From: Oscillochloris sp.
GTDB taxonomy: Bacteria; Chloroflexota; Chloroflexia; Chloroflexales; Chloroflexaceae
Direction: 5' to 3'
NCBI GenBank assembly: GCA_012032775.1
Contig: JAAUQO010000017.1
Span: 1-47,769, forward strand
DNA length: 47,769 nucleotides
Numbering within the stretch: the stretch's first letter is position 1; the number at the start of each line of letters is the position of its first letter. Positions 9,734 to 17,166 of the stretch are shown here, in pieces. Under the pieces are notes generated by a model. That model did no database searches. It was not told the DNA's origin and saw nothing but the letters and a program-made list of their open reading frames with translations. Made by a program: the position numbers and the translations under genes.

Positions 9734-10735
9734 TTATGGCAGCGCCCACACTCCGAAGTTATCGAACCAGATCTCGACGCCGCCCTCCTCGCGGTAGGAG
9801 TTGGTCGAAACACCGACTTTGCCGGTTGGGTAACTGCTGTCATTAATGGTGTCGAGCAGGATGTCGTTCAGGTAGAGCCGGATCTCATCGCCGCGCTTGA
9901 TCACCCGCAGGTTGTTCGGCTCGCCGGGGCGCACGATCCCGGCCGGATCGCCTTCAACCAGAAGCTCCGGATCGCCCTCGGCCGGCACAAGAAACAGCCG
10001 ATAGTAATCCTCGAACAGCTCGTACTTGTAGAAGCCGACATCATTGCGCTGGCCGAAAACAATGCCGCAACTGCCGTCGGGCCCGCCCTGCGCGATCAGG
10101 CAATCCACTTCGGCGATGAAGTTCGTTAATTCACGCACTTCATACAGTTCGTAGGATGAACCGTTCGCCGTCCAGATAACCTTGAAGACGCCATCCTCGA
10201 TAACGTCGGTCTCGATCTCCTGAAACACGCCGGTGAACCAGGCGTTGCGATTGTCCACGAACTCGTCGTAGAACAACTGGTTTGCCCCGGCGTACAACTG
10301 CTCGATCTCAGCCGTGGCAACAGCCTGCTCCTGCTGAAGCGCAATTGTCGTGGCGGCCTCGGCGGTTGCAACGGTGTTCACAGAGGTGTTGCCGCCCACC
10401 ACCCCCCCGACAATCCCGCCGGAACCGCTATTTGTCGGCGCCGCCGTGGGCGCGGCAACAGTCGCTGCTGTTGTCGCTTGCTGTGGAACGGCGGTCGGCT
10501 GATCATTTCCGGCGGCGGGCACACTATCAAGGTCGGCGATCCCGCCCGGCCCGGCAGTTACGGCAACTTCTGCTGATGGGCCGGTCTCCACTGTCTGCGG
10601 TACAAAGAACAGAGCTACTGCGGCGAAGATAATGATGCAAACGAGTGCGCCCACTCCACCGACGGCGAGCAGAATAATCAACCAGATCGGCATCCCGCGC
10701 TTCTTAGCTGGATCGGCCGGGCTATTGCCGGGCAT
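9734..10735 (-). CDS. Membrane-anchored protein with concanavalin-like C-terminal domain
   Basis: 333 aa from ATG 10735. One transmembrane helix (about residues 17-45), then a Thr/Ala-rich linker that includes a Gln/Ala helix, then about 190 residues beginning LFYDEFVDNRNAWFTG and ending VEIWFDNFGVWALP. This last part has the beta-sandwich pattern of LamG/DUF1080-like domains found outside the cell. Two bases separate it from the upstream zinc-ribbon ORF; one added base near 10757-10766 would fuse the two into a 411-residue protein with a smooth Pro/Ala linker. I think the fusion is the true gene. Ligand unknown. Confidence 0.7.
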   Translation of the reverse strand: MPGNSPADPAKKRGMPIWLIILLAVGGVGALVCIIIFAAVALFFVPQTVETGPSAEVAVTAGPGGIADLDSVPAAGNDQPTAVPQQATTAATVAAPTAAPTNSGSGGIVGGVVGGNTSVNTVATAEAATTIALQQEQAVATAEIEQLYAGANQLFYDEFVDNRNAWFTGVFQEIETDVIEDGVFKVIWTANGSSYELYEVRELTNFIAEVDCLIAQGGPDGSCGIVFGQRNDVGFYKYELFEDYYRLFLVPAEGDPELLVEGDPAGIVRPGEPNNLRVIKRGDEIRLYLNDILLDTINDSSYPTGKVGVSTNSYREEGGVEIWFDNFGVWALP

Positions 10736-10737
10736 GT

Positions 10738-10968
10738 TCAGTGCCGACTCTTGCGCCGGCGCGCCGGCGGCAAGATCTGTGTCGGCGCATCGGCCTGTTC
10801 GGGCCGCAGCACCTGCGTGGGCGGCGCCGCCTGCCGGCTTACTGGCATTGGGTTTGCATCACTCGGTGCTGCGCTTGTTTCGGGCATACGTGAGCCGCAG
10901 TTCCCACAGAAGCGCTCGTTCGTGCTGACTGTTGTACCGCAGTTGGGGCAAAAGCGTTGATCAGTCAT
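10738..10968 (-). CDS. Zinc-ribbon protein, probably the N-terminus of the downstream gene
   Basis: 76 aa. CPNCG and FCGNCG, eleven residues apart, form a classic four-Cys zinc ribbon, followed by a Pro/Gln/Thr linker. Its start codon overlaps the stop of the GHMP-kinase-like gene (ATGA), so translation is coupled. The final residues (PPARRRKSRH) look out of register; shifting the frame by one base in the GGCGCGCC stretch gives PPAAPAQESALN and runs directly into the next gene. Zinc ribbon, linker, helix and extracellular domain is a common bacterial architecture, which supports one gene. Confidence 0.7.
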   Translation of the reverse strand: MTDQRFCPNCGTTVSTNERFCGNCGSRMPETSAAPSDANPMPVSRQAAPPTQVLRPEQADAPTQILPPARRRKSRH

Positions 10969-12338
10969 ATCTCCTCGTAAATCGTATCACTCAATTGTGC
11001 GCGCGCGGCCGGATTGCACCCCGGCGCGCTGCCGCCGTAGAGTACCACTGCTGAGCCGCTCGTTCTAGCATACGTAAGTCCGATTTGCGCCAACACCGCT
11101 TCGGCGTCGCTCCGTCCAAGCACAACCAGGGTTGCGCCGCACTCGGCGGCCGGTAAGCGCGCGCCGTACAACCCGCTATCGAAACCGGCCGCCTCGATCT
11201 GCTCGACCAATGCGTCGGCATGTCGATCGGCGATTCCGGCGTCGGATTGGGCCCAATGTGACTGAAACAGGTATTCACCGATCAGTCGCAGATCGTCGTC
11301 GCGCTGTGATTTACTGGCGGCGGCTCGCAATAATGCCACGATTGTTCGTGTCCGCAAATGTTCCTCGATCGGTAATGCGCCCGCCGCCCGTATTGAATAC
11401 TGAGCGTGCGGATTCACGTCGAGATCGGTGTCTGTGTAGCGGGCCAGAAACGCCGCACCACTCAGATGTTCCGGCAGTAACCCATGGTACCGCCTGCGGA
11501 ACGTGGCGCTGTCGATCCGCGACAGGTAGCCGTTCCAACGAGCCGCAGCCTCGTTTTCGCTCATGTCGGCGGCCTCGACAAGCATACGATAAGCCATATG
11601 CGCTGCGGTACGGGCTTCGGCGGCGATCGGTTTGGATCCGTCGCCGACTTGCAAGGCCCAGATCGCTGTTCCCGGCGGTAGATGCAGGTTTCCCCAATGC
11701 CAGGCCGGTTGTTGATGCAGCATCAACAACTCGCCGGCCGGCGCACCGACACATGTCATCGGCCCAAGTGCGTTCAGTGGCGCCGCCAGAATCTGGGTTG
11801 CCGCGATCCGGCAGGCCAGGGCCAACTCACGGGCCGGCAAGCGCACTTCAAAGGCCGTTACCAATGCCTGGGCAATTGCCGTAAGCAAACTTACGTTCCC
11901 GCCCGGCCCCTGGGTTGGGCGTAACAGCAGCCGCGCACCGGCCGGCGGGCGCATAAACTCTTCCCGCAACAGTGCCAGCCATACTGTAGCCGCCAGTTGC
12001 ACCTCTACCGGTTGATCGGCAATTCGTGGCGCTACTTCGGCATAGGCATAGGGCCAACCATCCCGATCGCGTAACTCGCCGAGCGGCAAGCTACGCACCT
12101 CCTGTCCTTCAACCTGTACGGTCAATATCGCTTCCGATGTCGGCTGCAACGCCGCAAAACTACTGTCGGCCAGTGGTCGGCCCAGGGCAAGACAACCGCC
12201 AGCGGCAGCTCCACCCAGGAAATCGATCCAGCCGGGCGCGCGGGCGGCGATGATCGGTGTGGAGCGGCTGAAAAGATGGCTGCGGGCGGCACGCGCGGCA
12301 TGCAGAAAGCCGTCAAATGCTACGGGCATGGTGTCCAC
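10965..12338 (-). CDS. Degenerate GHMP (galactokinase/L-arabinokinase-like) protein
   Basis: 457 aa from GTG 12338; ATG 12329 is an alternative start. Motif 1 is ARAPGWIDFLGG, where galactokinases have PGR(V/I) and a following GEH. The ATP loop, normally GLGSSAA, is here PTQGPGGNVSLLTA. Motif 3, GLYGARLPAAECGATLVVL, keeps the GaR lead but lacks the Gly-rich turn. The middle (LGPMTCVGAPAGELLMLHQQP, RTAAHMAYRML) is like the L-arabinokinase branch. Homology is clear; loss of the phosphate-binding residues suggests altered or absent kinase activity. Three AGGATAC units (plus strand) lie just before the start. Probably in one transcript with the inositol-phosphatase-like gene and the zinc-ribbon gene. 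Confidence 0.7.
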   Translation of the reverse strand: MDTMPVAFDGFLHAARAARSHLFSRSTPIIAARAPGWIDFLGGAAAGGCLALGRPLADSSFAALQPTSEAILTVQVEGQEVRSLPLGELRDRDGWPYAYAEVAPRIADQPVEVQLAATVWLALLREEFMRPPAGARLLLRPTQGPGGNVSLLTAIAQALVTAFEVRLPARELALACRIAATQILAAPLNALGPMTCVGAPAGELLMLHQQPAWHWGNLHLPPGTAIWALQVGDGSKPIAAEARTAAHMAYRMLVEAADMSENEAAARWNGYLSRIDSATFRRRYHGLLPEHLSGAAFLARYTDTDLDVNPHAQYSIRAAGALPIEEHLRTRTIVALLRAAASKSQRDDDLRLIGEYLFQSHWAQSDAGIADRHADALVEQIEAAGFDSGLYGARLPAAECGATLVVLGRSDAEAVLAQIGLTYARTSGSAVVLYGGSAPGCNPAARAQLSDTIYEEI

Positions 12339-12343
12339 TCGTC

Positions 12344-12366
12344 AGGATACAGGATACAGGATACAG
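12344..12366 (-). repeat. TGTATCC heptamer tract before GHMP-like start
   Basis: Three tandem AGGATAC units on the plus strand (TGTATCC family on the sense strand) end six bases before the GTG at 12338. The same heptamer occurs four times before gmhA and once after pspA (33361). Confidence 0.85.
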
Positions 12367-12456
12367 GCCGGGCCGGGCTGAGGCTTGCGGGCTGACGTAT
12401 TATCTGGTTAGTTTGGCACCTTGTCATTCCACATCACGTAATCTCGCATTTCGCAT

Positions 12457-13464
12457 TTACACCAGCCCGCGCGCACGCAAAATCGCCAGCAACTTCGGCT
12501 CGATCTGGGCACGCAAGCCAGCATTCGCATACCCGATCCAACCGACATTACTGTGCAGATCGAGTGGCGCATCAAGCGATGCACCTCGTTCATCACTCAG
12601 GAGCACGCCGGCCTTCTGCGCCAGCAACATCGTCGCCAGATCGTAGGGATGGCTACAAATCCCCGGCGAGCCGGCCTTGCCGATAAAGAGTGGTCGCAGA
12701 TCGGCGGTGAAACGGTCGTGCCCGGCGATCAATTCGTACAATTGGCCGGCCGAACAAATGTATTGATCTTCGAAACATTGCGCTTTGCCGGGTTGCGGCG
12801 GGCCAAGCAGTTGTTGCGCCAACTCGTCGTCGATTGCCGCGAGTTCGCTGCGAATGCCGGGGAAAAATCGGCTCACCGTCGCAAAACCATGCGCAAGGCC
12901 GGCGGCCTGCGAGGGGCGCAGATGGATCGGCTGTGTCTCGCCGGACACGCGATTGAAGCGTTCGCCATGCAATGGCCCGTCGCTGAAGGCCCAGAGCGAA
13001 TCGCTCAAGTGCTGTTTCACCAGCGGGATTTCGGTCATCACCGCCAGTTCAATGTCGCTCAGGCGGGTTTGCGGGCCGCGATTCGGCGCAACACCGGTTA
13101 GAATCCAGCCGCTGCGCTTCTGGTACATCAGCCCGCGCGTACCATCGATCGGATCGACGATCACCCGGATCGTAGTTGCGGTTTCCGGCGTGCCTGCGGG
13201 CAACAGCATGCCGTTGTCGGGCAACCCCTCGGCGATCAACACCAGCGGCCAGTGCGGCGCAATCGCGGCGGCGAAAAACTCCAGCAGCACCGCCTCGCTC
13301 ACCCGATCGACAGCGTAGATTGTGTCGCCGTCGGCTGCGTCTTCGGCCACGCCGGCCAATTGCTCCACCGCCGCTTGCTCGCAGGCCGCAACCACTGCGT
13401 CGCGAATCCGCTCGTGCAAATCACGAATCAACCGCAACAACTGCTCACGATTTTGAATTGACAT
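12457..13464 (-). CDS. Inositol monophosphatase-family phosphatase
   Basis: 335 aa. The metal-binding signature VDPIDGTRGLMY (about residues 102-113) and the second metal Asp in SHPYDLATMLLAQKAG (about 288-303) identify the FIG/IMPase superfamily, and DGDTIYAVD gives the third acidic cluster. The usual EE pair is IAEGLPDNG, so one acidic ligand differs. Family members remove phosphate from inositol phosphates, PAP or sugar bisphosphates; the substrate is not clear. The downstream GHMP-like gene, 118 bp away on the same strand, hints at sugar-phosphate metabolism. The short string TTTCGCATTTACAC lies just past its stop and again past the glyoxalase gene at 13.5 kb. Confidence 0.8.
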   Translation of the reverse strand: MSIQNREQLLRLIRDLHERIRDAVVAACEQAAVEQLAGVAEDAADGDTIYAVDRVSEAVLLEFFAAAIAPHWPLVLIAEGLPDNGMLLPAGTPETATTIRVIVDPIDGTRGLMYQKRSGWILTGVAPNRGPQTRLSDIELAVMTEIPLVKQHLSDSLWAFSDGPLHGERFNRVSGETQPIHLRPSQAAGLAHGFATVSRFFPGIRSELAAIDDELAQQLLGPPQPGKAQCFEDQYICSAGQLYELIAGHDRFTADLRPLFIGKAGSPGICSHPYDLATMLLAQKAGVLLSDERGASLDAPLDLHSNVGWIGYANAGLRAQIEPKLLAILRARGLV

Positions 13465-13534
13465 AAACTCACACTATCAACGGATGCGTGGGCTTCATGC
13501 CGTGTTGCGACATGCTGCATATCGCCTTTCGCAT

Positions 13535-14296
13535 TTACACTGTTGCACGCACACCATGGCTCTGTCGCAGATCAAGCAGCGCTCCGGATCGCTTCGGTAT
13601 GACCTGAAATTGTAAACCATAAATCCCTTCGCCGCGCGTCTGCAAGTGTGCTTCAAGCGCCGAGTCGTCGGGTTCGTTACTGGCCGGGGTGCGGAGAATG
13701 ATCTGCGTGGCGCGCAGTTCAAAGCGCCGCCGGCCCGGTTCAACCACCGGCAGGCGGCCCAGCAGCGCGGCGTAGGCGCGTGCACTGGCCTCCAGATCAT
13801 GCACCGCCACCGTCACCCCCGCGATCCCGCGCACGCCATTCGGGTGAGTCCAGGTGTCTTCGCCGGGAACTCGCAACTCGCGCGGCGTGACATCTCCACA
13901 CAAGAACGGCAACTCCTGCCGCTCGGCCCGGGCGGTCTGCCATTTCAGTTCCACGCCGTCAGGTCGCGCTCGCCCGCCATCGAACGGTCCCTTGATCGCC
14001 AGGCCACGTTCGCGCGCATTGGACACATCTTCGCCGATTGCACCCGGCAACAGTGCGAAGTCGATCAGCCCCTCGCCGGCGGCAGTATGTCGCCACCAGC
14101 CATGATTCTCGGCCGGACGCAGAAAGGCCAGCAACTCCAGGTAACTGCCGTCGGCGAAACTCACCAGTGCATTATGAGTGGCGCCGTCGGTATGGGTGCC
14201 GCCGGGTACCACCTTGAACCCCAACTGTGCGTAGTCGGCTGTCGCAGCCGCAAGATCGTCCACCAGAATCACGATGTGGTCGAGTGCTTCGATCAT
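13535..14296 (-). CDS. Glyoxalase-like (VOC fold) protein, two repeats
   Basis: 253 aa from ATG 14296. An N-terminal VOC module (LDHIVILVDDLAAATADYAQLGFKV...) resembles the Glyoxalase_3 type, and a second module (IAGVTVAVHDLEASARAYAALLG) follows. Superfamily members bind a metal and act on a wide range of small molecules, so no reaction can be assigned. The C-terminal 25 residues seem unrelated to the fold. It diverges from the AcuI-like gene with 69 bp between starts; a TATAAT on each strand overlaps there. Confidence 0.75.
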   Translation of the reverse strand: MIEALDHIVILVDDLAAATADYAQLGFKVVPGGTHTDGATHNALVSFADGSYLELLAFLRPAENHGWWRHTAAGEGLIDFALLPGAIGEDVSNARERGLAIKGPFDGGRARPDGVELKWQTARAERQELPFLCGDVTPRELRVPGEDTWTHPNGVRGIAGVTVAVHDLEASARAYAALLGRLPVVEPGRRRFELRATQIILRTPASNEPDDSALEAHLQTRGEGIYGLQFQVIPKRSGALLDLRQSHGVRATV

Positions 14297-14308
14297 AAGG
14301 CCCCCCGT

Positions 14309-14337
14309 TTGGCAAAGCAGGATGGCTCCATTATAAT
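14309..14337 (+). promoter_or_regulatory. Sigma-70 type promoter of the AcuI-like gene
   Basis: TTGGCA (14309-14314), a 17-base spacer, and TATAAT (14332-14337), 28 bases before ATG 14366. The minus strand also reads TATAAT at 14330-14335, giving an overlapping divergent promoter for the glyoxalase-like gene, though its -35 is poor. Confidence 0.6.
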
Positions 14338-14365
14338 CGCCATAAGCATAGAGGAGGAACCGAAT

Positions 14366-15361
14366 ATGAGCGTAGAACGCTTTCGCGCCCTTGTTGTTGA
14401 GGAAGATTCCGGCCGGCGGAGTGTTGAGATTCGCGACGTACCCCTCAGTGCCTTGCCTGAGGGTGAAGTGCTGGTGCGCGTAGCCTATTCGACCCTCAAC
14501 TTCAAAGATGGACTGGCGATCACCGGCAAAGGGAAGGTGTTGCGCGTTAATCCGATGGCGCCGGGGATCGATTTTTCCGGCACAGTCGTCGAGTCGGCCT
14601 CGCCCGATTATAAACCCGGCGACGAGGTGATCCTCACCGGCTGGGGTGTTGGCGAACGCCATTGGGGCGGCTTCAGCCAGTACAATCGCGTTCCCGCCGA
14701 GTGGTTGGTGCCGTTGCCGACTGGTCTGAGTCTGCGCCAGGCGATGACGATCGGCACCGCAGGTTTTACGGCGATGCTGTGTGTGCTGGCGCTGGAGCGC
14801 TTCGGTATGCAGCCCGGCGAACGGGAAGTGGTCGTGACCGGTGCATCAGGCGGGGTCGGCAGCACCGCTGTGGCCCTCCTTGCCAAAGCCGGCTACACGG
14901 TGGTCGCTTCGACCGGCCGGCCTCACGAGGCCGAATACCTGCGCGAGATCGGCGCTTCCGACATTATCGATCGGGCCGTGTTCACGGCGCCCGGCAAACC
15001 CCTTGATCGCGAGCGCTGGGGCGGCGCGATCGATACCGTCGGCGGTGCGACCCTGGGCGGCCTCTTCCGCTCGATGGCCTACAACACGGCGGTGGCCGCC
15101 TGCGGCAATGCCGGCGGCATCGAGTTTACCACCAGTGTCTTCCCGTTCATTTTGCGCAATGTGGCCCTGCTCGGCGTCGAATCGGTGATGGTGCCGCCCG
15201 CACCGCGCCGCGCCGCCTGGGAGCGCATGGCCCGCGACTTATCCGGCGAGGCGCTCGATCGCATGACCGAAGTGATTCCGCTTGCCGCCCTGCCCGAATA
15301 CGCCGAACGCATCACTAACGCCTCTGTGCGCGGTCGGGTGGTCGTGGACGTGAATGCGTAA
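14366..15361 (+). CDS. acuI: YhdH/YhfP (AcuI)-type quinone oxidoreductase, putative acrylyl-CoA reductase
   Basis: 331 aa, medium-chain dehydrogenase/reductase without zinc ligands. STLNFKDGLAITGKG (about 43-57) is the hallmark of the YhdH/AcuI branch; PGIDFSGTV and GDEVILTGWGVGERHWGG follow; the NADPH site is VVVTGASGGVGSTAVALLAK (about 153-172). Characterised members reduce acrylyl-CoA to propionyl-CoA. ATG 14366 has AGGAGG seven bases upstream, far better than in-frame codons further 5'. The family call is firm; the substrate is inferred from the family. Confidence 0.82.
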   Translation: MSVERFRALVVEEDSGRRSVEIRDVPLSALPEGEVLVRVAYSTLNFKDGLAITGKGKVLRVNPMAPGIDFSGTVVESASPDYKPGDEVILTGWGVGERHWGGFSQYNRVPAEWLVPLPTGLSLRQAMTIGTAGFTAMLCVLALERFGMQPGEREVVVTGASGGVGSTAVALLAKAGYTVVASTGRPHEAEYLREIGASDIIDRAVFTAPGKPLDRERWGGAIDTVGGATLGGLFRSMAYNTAVAACGNAGGIEFTTSVFPFILRNVALLGVESVMVPPAPRRAAWERMARDLSGEALDRMTEVIPLAALPEYAERITNASVRGRVVVDVNA

Positions 15362-15379
15362 CGGAGTAAAGGGCGACCG

Positions 15380-15431
15380 GGTGATCGAAATATTGCTGAC
15401 GCCTGCATAGGTGTCGGGCGAAGCGGTCACC
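15380..15431. terminator. Nested hairpin between convergent genes
   Basis: GACGCCT (15398-15404) pairs with AGGTGTC (15409-15415), enclosed by GGTGA (15380-15384) and TCACC (15427-15431). It sits between the convergent reductase and methyltransferase genes. No T tract. Confidence 0.35.
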
Positions 15432-15455
15432 GTGTCACGCGAGCGGAGCGAGCGA

Positions 15456-16193
15456 TCAATCTTTCCCCGCCACCACAATCATGCGTGGTGCATCGGCGCT
15501 GAAACTTTGCAGGGCGATGCTGCCGAACCAGTTGATCGGCGTCAGGCCGGCGCTGCGTAGCATCGCCCCCAGCTCCGTGGCGGTATAAAGCCTGATCCGG
15601 TGATAGCGTTCGTGTTCGTTGCCCTCCGGGTCACGCCAGCGCTCGATCGTGGTGCTGATGCCGCGCACCGCGTCGAAGTGGCGGCGCAACCAGACCGTGG
15701 TGCCGTCGTCGAGTTCGTACCAATCGTTGTGTTGCGGCGCCTGCACCGCCCGGTCGCGATGGGCTAGTTCCATCACCAACCGCCCGCCTGGTTTGAGCGC
15801 CCGCGCAATCCCGTTCAGCACGGCCTGATTCTCGGCTTCGTCGGCGAAATACCCAAAGGCGGTGAACATATTGATCGCCGCGTCGAAGCATTCCACATAC
15901 GGGATAGTGCGCATATCACCGGCCACAAACGTCGCGGTCACGGCTGCGGCGGCGGCGGCATGTTTCGCCTGCGCCAGCAACTCCGGCGAGGCGTCGAGTC
16001 CGGTTACCTGGAATCCGCCCTGCGCCAGCGGAATGCTATGGCGGCCCTGACCACATGCCAGATCGAGCAGATCGGCCGGTGGCTCGGGCAGCAGATCGCG
16101 CAACATAAGCACCTCGGCCACCGTATGCTCGGGGTCGAAGATGTAGCGCTGCAAATACCCGTCGTCGAAATACTCTCGCCACCACTCACTCAT
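15456..16193 (-). CDS. SAM-dependent class I methyltransferase
   Basis: 245 aa. SAM-binding motif I is LLDLACGQGRHSIPLA (about 42-57), followed by VTGLDASPELLAQAK (motif II) and FVAGDMRTIPY (motif III). The rest, including the C-terminal antiparallel part (YTATELGAMLRSAGL), is typical of small-molecule methyltransferases. ATG at 16193 overlaps the stop of the upstream VOC gene (ATGA), so the two are translationally coupled. Substrate unknown. Confidence 0.85.
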   Translation of the reverse strand: MSEWWREYFDDGYLQRYIFDPEHTVAEVLMLRDLLPEPPADLLDLACGQGRHSIPLAQGGFQVTGLDASPELLAQAKHAAAAAAVTATFVAGDMRTIPYVECFDAAINMFTAFGYFADEAENQAVLNGIARALKPGGRLVMELAHRDRAVQAPQHNDWYELDDGTTVWLRRHFDAVRGISTTIERWRDPEGNEHERYHRIRLYTATELGAMLRSAGLTPINWFGSIALQSFSADAPRMIVVAGKD

Positions 16194-16600
16194 GCTGCCT
16201 CCGACCGTAATTCCAGCAGATCCCAGCGATTGCCGTATAGATCGACAAATACTGCTACCGTGCCATACGATTCGTGCCGCGGTTGCTCTAAAAATCGCAC
16301 GCCTCGGGCCTGGAACTCGACATAATCGCGCTGGAAATCGTCGGTATACAGAAACAAAAACACGCGCCCAGCAGTTTGATCACCAATTCGCTCAGCCTGG
16401 GCCGGATTTGCCGCCCGCGCCAACAGCAAGCAGCTTGATCGATCGCCCGGCGGTGCAACCAGCACCCAGCGCTTGCCGTTTTCCAGCGCGCGATCTTTGA
16501 TCAAGCTGAAGCCCAGTTTCTCGCAGTAGAATGCGATCGCCTCGTCGTAGTCGCGGACAACCAGTGTGACCGCCCCGATTCGCTGTTGTGGCATACTCAT
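16190..16600 (-). CDS. VOC-family (glyoxalase/bleomycin resistance-like) protein
   Basis: 136 aa, one full VOC module: IGAVTLVVRDYDEAIAFYCEKLGF at the N-terminus and VAVFVDLYGNRWDLLEL at the C-terminus, with the usual strand pattern between. Either ATG 16600 or 16594 may be used. The first overlaps the stop of a 29-codon ORF (ATGA), the end overlaps the methyltransferase start; this makes a three-step coupled chain. Function not assignable. Confidence 0.8.
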   Translation of the reverse strand: MSMPQQRIGAVTLVVRDYDEAIAFYCEKLGFSLIKDRALENGKRWVLVAPPGDRSSCLLLARAANPAQAERIGDQTAGRVFLFLYTDDFQRDYVEFQARGVRFLEQPRHESYGTVAVFVDLYGNRWDLLELRSEAA

Positions 16601-16686
16601 TCCGCTTGCGCCAGCAGTTGCAAATCAGCCCAATAGATCCGCGCAATCGCCGTCATATCATCGTTGCTTGCCGCACGAGTAACCAT
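16597..16686 (-). pseudogene. 29-aa ORF, likely remnant of a GNAT acetyltransferase N-terminus
   Basis: ATG 16686 follows GTAGGAGCC. The product starts MVTRAASNDDMTAIARIY, like the first strand and helix of GNAT acetyltransferases (R-A-x3-D-x2-I), but stops after 29 residues, right at the VOC start (ATGA overlap). It may be a truncated gene, or a short leader peptide that loads ribosomes for the next gene. The adjacent mobile-element remnant would fit a truncation. Weak call. Confidence 0.35.
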
Positions 16687-16725
16687 AAAAAGGCTCCTAC
16701 GCTATAGCTCGTACCACACCACCAC

Positions 16726-17066
16726 GGCGCGGGGACTGCCCGCCTTTAGGCAGCAGGTGAAGCACCGGGCGAGGCTTTCTATTGCTGTAAAGCAGGTTTT
16801 ATGGTACATTTGTACTAATGGCTGCTTCGGCAGGCCAGTCGCGTCTTCGGACGCCGCACCTGAACAGCAGGATATGTTGCTGGTTGTGTCGCCTAACTCC
16901 TGCGGCACGTAAAACATGTCAGGTGTTCCTCGTATGGTGCAACATTATGGCCTGGATCGGGCCGTCAGGCGTTAACGTAGCGGGTTGCCGCACGCGTTGC
17001 CTGAGAAGCTGTTGTTGAAGCGGTACAGCTTCCAAGAAGCTGTCTGCTTTAGCTGACAGAGTGATC
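16726..17066 (+). mobile_element. Decayed IS200/IS605 (tnpB)-type right end
   Basis: No intact gene is present in 16687-17166. Two hairpins of the type found at IS200/IS605 ends are present: CTGCC/GGCAG around CGCCTTTA (16735-16752) and CTGTC/GACAG around TGCTTTAGCT (17039-17058), the latter in the context GAAG...AGTGATCAC. A second arm GAAGCTGT (17005-17012) competes with 17036-17043 for ACAGCTTC (17025-17032). Broken frames just upstream contain traces of a C-terminal zinc finger and the D-x-N-A-A region of TnpB (GLDR, VNVAG). Two UUCG-capped stems lie at 16822-16833 and 16841-16854. Identification rests on memory of such ends and needs alignment. Confidence 0.4.
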
Positions 17067-17166
17067 ACCACCACACTCCTCAAACATCAGCCCTCAAACC
17101 TCAAGCATCTCCAGTAGCGAACCGCGCGGCAGCGCGTCAGATCTCAGGCCCAGGCATCAGGCATCG

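Noticed and set aside
7410..13464. gmhA, GHMP-like and IMPase-like genes as a GDP-heptose pathway (isomerase, kinase, phosphatase)
   Set aside because: gmhA is on the other strand with serA between, the kinase motifs are broken, and no nucleotidyltransferase is present.
13646..14365. Long 5' extension of the AcuI-like frame
   Set aside because: It overlaps the glyoxalase-like gene antisense, has no family similarity, and ATG 14366 has a strong ribosome site and promoter.
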